This document shows, in pieces, positions 14,222 through 24,296 of a stretch of DNA of 64,000 nt. Under the pieces are notes generated by a model that saw only the letters and a program-made list of their open reading frames with translations, did no database searches and was not told the origin of the DNA. Source of the stretch: Numida meleagris (Eukaryota > Chordata > Aves > Galliformes > Numididae); the NCBI RefSeq assembly GCF_002078875.1, contig NC_034410.1, positions 36,930,108 through 36,994,107 of the forward strand, in the 5' to 3' direction. The stretch's first letter is position 1. The number at the start of each line of letters is the position of its first letter. The translations under genes and the position numbers were made by a program.

Positions 14222-14344
14222 TTAATTTTCTCTTGTTTTATTCCATAGCTTCAGGGGGTTTTGAATAGCCCCTAAAGGAGAAGAAACATGCTTTAAGGAG
14301 AGATGCACGTAGGTCTCCAGAGTACAATAGAAGCATAAAATCTG

Positions 14345-14399
14345 TCTCAAAGGCTTAATTAGGTTTGCAATTAATTAATATTTGCAAACCACTTTGAGA
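14345..14399. repeat. Imperfect inverted repeat (two-part, 17 paired bases)
   Basis: The inner arms GGTTTGCAA (14362-14370) and TTGCAAACC (14382-14390) are exact complements around an 11-base TTAATTAATAT spacer. The outer arms TCTCAAAG (14345-14352) and CTTTGAGA (14392-14399) are also exact complements, separated from the inner arms by 9 bases on the left and 1 on the right. As DNA it could form a cruciform; as RNA, a hairpin with an asymmetric bulge. Confidence 0.85.
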
Positions 14400-15116
14400 A
14401 TCAGGGTGCAAATTATTATTATTTTCATGATGTCACTGCCGAGACACATGAACAAGAAGTAGAAACAAAAGGATAATCAGCAAATTCATGAAGAGCTTCC
14501 ACTGCTACATTAAGATCATTAAAAATTGTGTTTTTTATGTATCATTTCTTTCAAATATTAGTTTTCCCACTACATTGAAGTGAAAAGTGCAAGAGTTTGA
14601 TACTTATGAAGTCACACCAGCTAATGAGGGAAAATACAATGAAAAGTGAGAGGAAGTGGAAAAAAAAAGGATGTCTTTAAATGGTTTTGAATATCGGGTA
14701 GGGAAAATTGAAGAGTCATTTGTAGGACTAGTGTGTAATTTCATAATTTATTATTATTTGTTTACACCTTGCAAAATCTTAAGTGCTGTCCCCACACAAT
14801 TTCCTAATTTTGTGAAACAATTTTGTTGTAGTACATACGAGCATAAAGGCTTCAGATAGTCCCCAACTGATTTTAACTGTCTGATAATGATATATTGGAC
14901 AAAATAGCATTGCTATTTGTGTGGGAGTTAATGCTTTTGAAAACAGCTAATACACTTAACTACTGTGTATTAACAGTGGGCGTTCTGCTTATTTTTATTG
15001 CAAGCTTTAGCACTGTGCAATTTTCCTGGAACATGTTAACAATAATCCACTTCATGCTGGCACTTAAATATTTATTGAGCATCACAGTAAAAAAGTTATG
15101 GGAAAAAAATGGATAT

Positions 15117-15144
15117 AAAAAATAATAAATAAATAATAAATAAC
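15117..15144. repeat. A/T microsatellite (AATAAAT-type)
   Basis: AAT and AAAT units alternate over about 28 bases. Confidence 0.85.
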
Positions 15145-15507
15145 ATCTAGGAGTCACATGCTGTCCATAAAGGAAAACAGTGATGAGGAGGTTCAGTGCA
15201 GTTATTCTTAAGATTATTAAGCACTACTAAATAAAATTATTAATGACATATGGAATGGTTTTTGCATTAGCTTTACAAAAGAAATAATGCTCTGACAAAG
15301 AAGTGAAGTCTGCAAATTTACACCAAAAATTTCCTTGTAACCACCAAGCTGAGGAGAAAGTGATGAAGAAACAGGTGCGGATATAGGAAGCTGTAACCCA
15401 TGGGCATGCACTAACTGGTGCTTCCATTGGTCCCAAGGAGCCTGTCCCACTGCAACGACCTGCTGGGCCATAATGAGGAGGCCATAATGACTGCATCGTG
15501 GCTATCC

Positions 15508-16351
15508 CTGCTATCAGTACGAGCTGGAGGATGTAAGGATGGAGCACAGCCCTGCTGAAAAGGACTTGGGAGTCAATTTACCATCCACCATGGTTGGACA
15601 TGAGCCAGCAATGTGCCCTCGGAGCCCAGAAAGCCAACTGTATTCTGAGCTGCATCAAAAGAAGCGTGGCCAGCAGGTCAAGGGAGGTGACCCTGCCCCT
15701 CTACTCTGCGCTGGTGAGATCTCACTTGGAGTACTACATCCAGATGTGGAGTCCTCAGTACAGGAGAGACATGGACCTGTTGGAGTGCGTCCAGAGGAGG
15801 GCCACAAAAGTGATCCAAGGGATGGAACAGCTCTACTACAAGGGCAGGCTGAGAAAACTGAGGCTGTTCAGCCTGGAGAAGGCTACAAGGTGACCTGAAA
15901 AGAGCCTTTCAGTATCTGAAGTGGGGCTGTAAGAAAGAAGGAGACAGACTCTTTAGCAGGGTCCATTGTAATAGGACAGGGAGAAATGGTTCCAAATTAG
16001 AACAGAGGAGATTTAGATTGGACATAAGGAAGAAGTTTTTTATAATAAGCGTGGTGAGGCACTGGCACAAGTTGGCTGCCCAGAGAGGTGGTGGAAGCCC
16101 CATCCCTTGCGACACTCAAGGTCAGGCTGGATGGGGCAAAGTTTTTTACAATAAGGGTGGTGAGGCACTGGAACAGGCTGCCCAGAGAGGTGGTGGAAAC
16201 TACATCCCTTGAGACATTCAAGGTCAGGCTGGGGGGTGGTGGCTGTGAGCACCTTGATCCAGCTGTAGGTGTCCCTATTCACAGCAGGGGAGTTGGACTA
16301 GATGACCTCTAAAGGTCCCTTCCTACAGAAAAGATTCTATGATTCTATAAT
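15508..16351 (+). mobile_element. CR1 LINE, 5'-truncated, ORF2 C-terminus to tail
   Basis: Starts within ORF2 (YQYELEDVRMEHSPAEKDLGV region). A frameshift near 15590 moves the frame to the 15594-15893 segment (MSQQCALGAQKAN..., [42 protein letters not shown]). Further stops follow. The 3' UTR ends in GATTCTATGATTCTATAA at 16351, a full CR1 tail. It carries an internal tandem duplication (16033-16232, annotated separately). The element is dead and missing the endonuclease and most of the reverse transcriptase. Confidence 0.92.
16033..16232 (+). repeat. Tandem duplication inside the CR1 3' region
   Basis: Unit 1 starts AAGTTTTTTATAATAAG at 16033 and unit 2 starts AAGTTTTTTACAATAAG at 16139, a 106-bp offset. 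Both then read GTGAGGCACTGG, CCCAGAGAGGTGGTGGAA and CATCCCTTG..ACA.TCAAGGTCAGG. Unit 1 has a few extra bases (CACAAGTT) and ends ATGGGGCA. A single copy is the normal CR1 arrangement, so this is a secondary duplication. Confidence 0.88.
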
Positions 16352-19300
16352 ATGCCTTTGCCATCACAGCTCCTTTGAGAAGCAAAAGAATGATGGTGAC
16401 CACACCACAGTCTACATGGGCCTTTTAAAATAATTGGTTTGGAAAATGTGGTTTTAAGAGCTAATACTGTTACAAGTTCCTGGAGGGAACTGTGCCCCTT
16501 ACTTTTCAGGGTTTCTTGAAAGGTTCAGAGCAGTTGCTTACAGTTAGACATCTGCATTGTCTTTCATTAAATTGAATTTAATGATTTAAATGCATCACTA
16601 GTCCCTTTGATACCTGACGAAAATGATAATCAGAGAACAGAAGAACGATAAGCTTGTCTCTTTAGCAATCCCGACTCTTCTAAGGAATATTTCACTAAAG
16701 ATGATCCTTAGAGAGAGAACTGCACAAATATGGAGAGAAATCAGTCTTAACTTTGCTTTCTGCTGAATGCTGCCATACCTCCTATGCTAAATAACTTATA
16801 GAAAAAATATATTTTTTTTGCTTGAATTTGTCCCTGGTCCCCATATGCACAAGTGAGGAGTGATTTGTGCAGTCTGGAGTCCAGCTTCTCTGTATCCCAT
16901 CTTGAAAGTCGGGCACCAGGCTTCAGTCCCATGAGCCCATTCCTGACAACGTCTCGGTGTACAATAGCTGTTTAAAATGTTCCTTGAACATGTTTGACAT
17001 ATTTAAACATATGTTTCATCTTATCTGCGTTCAAAGAGCACTTAAGTAACACAATACATATAATCAAACAATTTTTTTCTGGATGATTGATTATCATATA
17101 CTTTAAGTGAAAGATTCTTTCAATCTCATCTTTTTCCCGATCCAAACTAAGGCCGACATTTGAAAGAAATGGGAATGTGTAGTGTTGATGTGGTAATCAT
17201 CTTTAGCTGTCACCATTTCGAGTCACCTTCCAGACAAAAGAAATGCTGCTGAATGATCTGCTGGCTTGTAATTAACAGAGGATTGATTACCCTTCCCTCA
17301 GTCCCTGCATTAGTGGCCCACAGTGCCAGCCTGATTCAGTTTCACACAGATGTACCACTGCCACTCCTGTTCTCCCATGAGGCACAATGCAGTTTTCTGT
17401 GGAATCAGGTATGTTCCTGTCACACAGGGTGACAAAAAGCCTTCTTTTCTTTTAGCACATGCTGTAGTTCCTTGGAAAAGCAAACAAATCCTGCTTTTCC
17501 TGCACAGAAGCTGGCAGCCAGTTTGTATGTCAGCCCTAGTCCTCAGCTTCTGATCGTCTTGAAGGCATAAGGAGGACTTGAGAGACCACAGAAGAAAAAC
17601 GTCATCCCAGCTTTGGCTTCTTTGGGAACTGAATTGAAGGCCCTCTGCGAGAGGGACAACGGCTTGGAAAGGTGATCCAAGTGTGTTATTAGTGATTACT
17701 GCTAGGGATAGAGAGACCATTTGTATCTTCTCTACAATAATTGTCACAGATCAAGCTCTGTGGTTTTTTAATGGCTTTTAGAAGAATTATAATTTTATCT
17801 CTTATGAAAATGTTATATTGGAGAAGTGAAACTAGAAATTTATGCAAAAATGGTTGGTAATGATTCAATCACAATTCACATTATTCATACTCATGCCATA
17901 ATTGATGCTGATAAGAAAGTAGAAGCCTTTTGTTCAGTCCCTCAATGCTTAGAACAATGCAATCATGTATTTTATTTAAAACTTTGTAAATTATCTATTT
18001 TCTTAAATTGCAAACGATCTATTTCCTAACATAAGCATTCTGAGTCATAATCCCTTGATTTTATTTTAATGTGAACAATGCCATTCATTGGCTGCAAGCA
18101 TATAGCTAAAGATCTTAACAATGAAAATATTCTGCGTTTGATGCTCACAAAGATATTCAATTATATGCTGTTATTTATTAAGTGGAGAATTAATTGAATG
18201 TCACTGTTAAGCAGTGTGTCCCTGAAATTTAAAAAGAAGTGTGAAGAACCCCAGGAGACCATCACATACTGAGGGAATAATAATGAGAGAGGAGTGGGTA
18301 CTATACTATAAAAAGACTTTTGTCCAAAAAGCGGTAGACTGCTGCAAAGTACCGTTTATTTTAATTCAGTATTTTACAGTTTTACATGTCATTGAGTAAA
18401 ATACAGACATAGTCCTGAGCATAGGGCTGGGAGCTGAGAAGAATCTCTCCTGTATGGGGAGAACTTATTACACATCGGAAGAGTCACCTTCCCCAGATAA
18501 CCCATGCAGGATGTCTTCATTGTAGCACTGGCACTGTATGCAAGTAGGATGGTGATTTCCAGTTTTCTCCAGTGTAATGAGGTTGAAGCGATCTTCTGGG
18601 AATCCAAGCATGTGGGTTTGAACCACATCAGGCAAAGGAAGGGATTAAACCCATGTGCTCTATACTGTGACACTACACTACACTATTTAAAGAGGTGCTT
18701 TGAAACCCTGCCTGGCATGGGCTCTGCCTTGCAGGCCATAAAAAGATACCTACTCTTGCAAAAGGAGAAGAATTTAAGGCACACCCTTCTGTTAATGTTT
18801 CTCTTGGCCAGTTTCAACAGCTCCCAAGTCAGCCTCACTGTCTGCTCCAAATTCCTTTCTGAGGCATCTCATTCTCCCAGGGCACAGACCTCAGGCACCA
18901 AACCCTCTGTGGATGCCAGGCATTTAGTGAGAGAAGCAGTGACCCTTAGAGTCACTGAGCCCAAATCCCTTCACACATTTAATGCCAAGCATGTGCTAAT
19001 CTCCTGCTGCTGCAGAAAACATCCCTGCTCACTCAGTGACAAAGTGGCCACAAGCTGTACACAACACTGAGGATTTCATCAGAAAAACGAGAGCCCAACA
19101 AGGTGAGCAGGACCTCAAGTGAGATCAGCCTTTGGCTGCTCCCCCGGGTGTGGGGCTAGGCTGGGACCAGCCTCAGCTCTTTCCTTAGCCTACGTGTTCC
19201 AGCACAGAATGCTCTCTTGTAGCACCGGGGCCTGGCCCTGCATCTGTCATGTTTGGGAAGTTCAATTCTTTTGGAGTTCAATGGTTTGACTCTTGCATAA

Positions 19301-22300
19301 ACCTCTTCTTATATCTACGTTAGTGCTGAGAAAACCAAACATATTTTTCTCTTCCAACTTTACAGTGTACCTAAGAACCAAATAAACACACAGACTGAGT
19401 CTCCTTAGATTCCTATCTTCACATTATTATTGTGTTCAGTGAATTTGTGGTTTGATATACTGATAGTCAAATGAAAAGATTACTGTCATTACTGGTAATT
19501 TACAGCTTCTCTGTTTGATCTGTCATGTTCTTTCAAAGGTTAAACATGGTCTGTTAGTTGTACATTTACCTGAAACTTTTGGGTTCACAGAGAGGAGGAG
19601 CTGCTATTTTCTATTTTACTTTTCTATTGCTATTTTCTATTTTTTTTTTAATTTCTATTTTACATTCCTCTCTTGCCCTCCCAGCCCCTACTACTGTGAG
19701 ATGGCACTTTCTGCCCTCCTAAGGGCGTTACCCCTAATTCAGATAGCTAGAGGCATTTTAGAAAGTAATCTTACAGCCATGCTTTTTTGAAGAGTAATAA
19801 TTATATTTCTTAGATGTGTGTCTCAGTCATCTTCCAAGCTGCATAACATGGGCAGGAGTTCCACAGGCATAGAGATAAGGAAGATTTCATTAGTGGGCCA
19901 CAATATTTAGGCATCTCCTTTTGCAGAGAGCTCAGCTGGCCATACGGTGTTTGGCTCACATGGACTAGGTCTTCCTTTGAAAATATACTGCATGCCTAAT
20001 TCTTTGGTTTTTAATTTAAAGGTTTTTTTTCATTTTGCTATAAATTTATCGACAACTAATAAGCATAATAAGTAATACAAGGTGCACCAGAGTCTTATTT
20101 TGGCTTTTTTCTTTAAGTAATCTGTTCAAGTATTTACAGTAGTAATATTCAAAAAAGAAATATAAACAGTAGTTTTAGAAATGTTTTTAATTTTAGATAG
20201 GAAGAATGGATTCTGACACTCAGAAGTGTTTACAAATACTGCTCACCAAAACCAAACCATTTTAAAGGCTTGGATTATTGATAGATTAAATAGCAATACT
20301 GGGCTTTGAGGAACAGTTGTTTTTTTTGTACAGATAAGAATTCATGGTATAAAAATGGGGAAGGTGTAGACAGTATGTTAATTCAACAGTGTTCCCCTCA
20401 GCCCTATCCTGACACTCACTATGTAGAGAGGTTGAGGAGGTCTAGCCTAGTCTTCCAGTTGCTACTTATTTCAAAAAAGCTGCCTATTGCCTGCCCGGTT
20501 ATTCACCCAATGTACCAAAATGATGGCGTAGCAAGAGGCTGTTGTGTGAGGTCTGAGAGGAGCGCATGGGGTGTGGAGGGAGTCAGCTCATTTCCTCCCA
20601 ATGAACAAATGGCCCACACAATCAGCACAAAACGTTATCTGTTTTACTTTGTGGAAGTAGTCATTCATTGAAGTGTTAGAAACAATAAGCTGGCAAACAT
20701 CTGTCAGGACTTCATACAAGCTCCAAACCATGTTTCCCTTGAGCTAATGTTTTTAAGAACTCTTAAAATAATAAAAATAAAATTAGTGTAGGGACAGTAC
20801 TTAAAACAAGAGCCCCAACTCGCTCAAGAGCACTGATTTACGATGGAAGTGGGAGGAACAGGGATAGAAAACATTGTTCAGATTCATGTTTAATCAGACG
20901 GAGTGCTTTTAATTAGCCAGAGAGGAAGATCGTGAATATTTCTATTTAAGTAAGTGTTACTGCTCAGAGAAATGCTTTCATCATCAGAAAATGATGGGCT
21001 CACTTGGCATAAATGAAGAACTCATTACTGCTGTCTTTTAACATACAATGTCTTTTAACATTGCATATTCTAAGTAATAACAGAGAAGATGAGGCACCTG
21101 ATAACTTTAAGCTTTTTCTGTTCTCTTTCTGCCTTTTTTTAAAGCCCAGATAATAATTGAAGTATAATTAGAGAACTTTCCTAAGATCTGGATCTATTTA
21201 ATTGATTTAAGCGTGAAGAATCATTTCAGTTGTTGGTGTTTTAAATCACATGAACACATTTGTCTTACTCCATTATTTTTAAGCTGCTCATAAAAGAATA
21301 TTAGAAATATAATCAACACAAGACTGAAGTACCAATGTGGCACTGACATCATTAAAAATTAAAGTTGTAGATATTGCTGTATTATGTTTTTACTTTAATG
21401 CTGTAGTACTGGGGATCCTGTGTAGGAATATTTAGACTCTTTTAGAATGTTTCCATATTTCCCTGGACAAAATATTTTGTATGGACCCAAAATATTTTCT
21501 TGTTTTCTATTTTGAGTCTGTTGGGTTCATTGTTTTTGTTGGAGGCTTTTTTTTTTTTCCTTTTACTGTATTAATTTGAGTCTAAATGTTTTCTGACATT
21601 TTTGGAGGACTTTAAATATTGGGTTATCATATATTTTTATTTTCTGCTAAGTAAAAATGCATATCACCAAAATGACCATAAGTGCAGCGGATGCAATGCA
21701 GTGGTGGCTGCTGACTGTGGCCAGAGTCTATCCAATGGTATATTCAGTGACACTTATCTGTTTCATCCCAGGTCAAATTGTCTTGAATAGCTTTGTGTTT
21801 CCAATATTTGCACATCCGTGGGAAGTAACTTGTTAGCCTTCTGTTTGTGTGAAGGTTGTCTCCCCCACTGAAGATATAAACAGATCCTATGGCCAGTGAC
21901 TGAGGAGGTGGATTCATGACGGATTTAAGCCTATTTAAATCCCTGGGGTCACTAAGGGAGGTTGTCCCTCCATATGCCTTATCCTTCAGCCATTCATTGC
22001 TGCCTCTCTCTGTGTCACCACAGGGCTCATCAGTTCGGGGAGCTGCTTCGGCTGAAGAAAGTTTTTTTTTTTGTTTCTTTTTTTTCTGATCAGATTACAT
22101 TTCAGACCAGTGGCCCAGCTGCCCAAGTGCTGATGCCAGCACAAACAAGGGAGCTGGAGCACACAGCCATGAGCAACCAGGAGGACAGGATTGCTGCTCT
22201 CAGTAGCCATAAATAAGGTTAAGTTACTCCTGAAACTGCAGCCCAAGTATGAGACAAAGCCAAGGTTTTAGATTTGTTTTTTAAATCCTTAAACTTGTAA

Positions 22301-22885
22301 CTTATCCTAAGTGAACAGAGTTGGGTGAGATTTGGTGTTTGTTTCTCTTTTTTTTTTTAACTGAAATTTTTTTTTTCCAGAAATCAGGTAATTTCACAGG
22401 AAAATATATATATACTGATTTCTTTTCTTTCCCATAATGAGAAACGTTAATCTTCTGAAAATGGATTAACTTGGTGTTAGGGAAGGATTTCAGTTTTTCT
22501 TTGTAAAATATTTTCTCAGGTCATTGTTCTGCCTTCTCCCCTCCTATCCCCCCCAGTAAAAAAAAAGAAGCTTCATGTCATTTTACAGCTGGAGAAATGA
22601 GACATAGTGAGATGAATTGGCTCTGGTGTCCTGTTTGATGACCCAGGAGCCTGTGAGAGTCAGGAGGTGAATGCAGGTCCCTTGAATTTCAATGCAGACT
22701 GGTACAAATACAGCTAGGGACAGCAAAGCCAGACTATGTCCTTTGAGTAGGTTACCCCCAACTAAAGTGTTATGAGTGAAACTTCAGTAGAAGTCCATCT
22801 TTTTACCCGACCCATCACGTAAGCCTTTTACATCCACAGTTCTCCCCATTGCTATTGTTCCCACAGAGACGGACGCTGCTCTGTT
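16352..22885. other. AT-rich intron, about 6.5 kb, no recognised transposon
   Basis: Contains the longest non-CR1 reading frame of the window (18504-19070, + strand, 188 codons) and a 145-codon - strand frame at 17310-17747. Neither resembles a known protein or has clear splice context. Also present are a TTTCTATTTT-type repeat near 19603 and T runs near 21548, 22054 and 22350. Confidence 0.5.
19603..19666. repeat. TTTCTATTTT degenerate repeat
   Basis: GCTATTTTCTATTTT occurs at 19603 and again 26 bases later at 19629, followed by T9 and another TTTCTATTTTA. Confidence 0.7.
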
Positions 22886-24296
22886 TCATAGAATCATAAA
22901 ATCATAGAATGAGCTAGGTTGGAAAAGACCTACAAGATCACCTAGTCCAACCATCCACCTACCACCACCAACCCCACTAAACTATGTCTCCCAACGCTAT
23001 ATCTAAACGTTTCTTGAACACCTCCAGGGACGGTGACTCCACCACCTCCCTGGGCAGCCCGTTCCAGCGTCTGACCACTCTTTCAGAAAAGTAGTATTTC
23101 CTAACATCCAGCCTAAATCTCCCCTGGCGCAACTTGAAGCCATTCCTCCTCGTCCTGTCACTAGTTACAAGAGAGAAGAGGCTGACCCCCAGCTCACTAC
23201 AACCTCCCTTCAGGTAGTTATAGAGAGCGATGAGGTCTCCCCTGAGCCTCCTCTTCTCCAGACTGAACAATCCCAGCTCCGTCGGCCGCTCCTCATAAGG
23301 CCTGTGCTCCAGACCCCTCACCAACTTCATCGCCCTCCTCTGAACACACTCCAGGGCCTCAATGTCTTTTTTGCAGTGAGGGGCCCAAAACTGGACACAG
23401 TACTCGAGGTGGGGCCTCACTAGGGCTGAGCACAGAGGGAGAATGACTTCCCTACTCCTACTGGCAACACTATTTCTGATACAAGCCAGGATGCCATTGG
23501 CCTTCTTGGCCACCTGGGCACACTGCTGGCTCATGCTCAGCCGAGCGTCGACTAATACCCCCAGGTCCGTTTCCTCCATATAACTTTTGAGCCACTCTGC
23601 CCCAAGCCTGTAGCGTTGCCTGGGGCTCTTGCGGCCAAAGTGCAGGACCCAGCACTTGGTCTTGTTGAACCTCATCCTGTTGGCTTCAGCCCAGAGATCC
23701 AGCCTGTCCAGATCTCTCTGTAGGGCCTCTCTACCCCCAGGCAGATCGACACTTCCTGCCAGCTTGGTGTCGTCTGCAAACTTACTGAGGGTGCTCTCAA
23801 TGCCCTCATCCAGGTCATCAATAAAGATATTGAAGAGGACAGGCCCCAGCACCGAGCCCTGGGGAACACCACTCATGACTGGTCGCCAGCTGGATTTAAC
23901 TCCATTCACCACCACTCTCTGGGCCCGGCCCTCCAGCCAGCTCCTTACCCAGCAAAGGGTGTACCTGTCCAAGCCACGGGCTGCCAGCTTCTCCAAGAGA
24001 ATAATGTGGGAAACAGTGTCAAAGGCTTTGCTGAAGTCTAGGTAGACCACATCAGCAGCCTTTCCCTCATCCACCAGACGGGTCACTCGATCATAGAAGG
24101 AGATCAGGTTGGTCAAGCAGGACCTGCCCTTCACAAACTCATGCTGGCTAGGCCTGATCCCCCGGTTGTCCTGCAAATGCCGCATGATCTCCCTCAGGAC
24201 AATCTTCTCCATAACCTTCCCTGGCACCGAGGTCAGGCTGACAGGCCTGTAGTTCCCTGGATCCTCCTTACGACCCTTCTTGTAGATGGGAGTTTG
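22886..24296 (-). mobile_element. CR1 LINE, 1.4 kb, 5'-truncated, intact RT-region frame
   Basis: Read on the - strand, the element starts inside ORF2 at [12 protein letters not shown] (about 24295), runs through the reverse transcriptase and C-terminal domain, stops at 22977, and ends in a short 3' UTR with GGTTGGACTAGGTGATCTTG and the tail ATTCTATGATTTTATGATTC. The endonuclease and ORF1 are absent, which is the usual 5' truncation from incomplete reverse transcription. With no stop or frameshift over about 1.3 kb it is probably the youngest CR1 here. Confidence 0.96.
22977..24295 (-). pseudogene. CR1 ORF2 fragment: reverse transcriptase and C-terminal domain
   Basis: About 439 codons of CR1 ORF2 without a stop. 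Visible RT motifs, numbered from the upstream ATG at 24359: [13 protein letters not shown] (36-48), YLDFSKAFD with the first catalytic Asp (106-114), [11 protein letters not shown] (163-173) and FADD with the catalytic Asp pair (194-197). The conserved CR1 C-terminal region follows ([59 protein letters not shown]). The ATG at 24359 and the first 22 codons are flanking intron sequence fused by chance to the truncated element. Without the endonuclease and a promoter it should be unable to retrotranspose. Confidence 0.93.

Larger units (their letters stand above)
13426..15507. other. Intron with pyrimidine tract and a long inverted repeat
   Basis: No protein family is recognisable in the frames here (up to 138 codons at 13567-13983, - strand, which overlaps a 92-codon frame on the other strand). 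The pyrimidine tract, the inverted repeat and an A/T microsatellite are annotated separately. Confidence 0.5.

Noticed and set aside
17310..17747. 145-codon - strand frame
   Set aside because: No recognised domain, no supporting splice sites and overlaps a + strand frame; likely chance.
18600..18670. Second B-box-like string (TGGGTTTAATCCC on the - strand)
   Set aside because: Resembles the 41710 string only over a dozen bases; there is no cloverleaf or shared flanks.
23629..24045. 138-codon + strand frame
   Set aside because: Antisense shadow of the CR1 reverse transcriptase frame.
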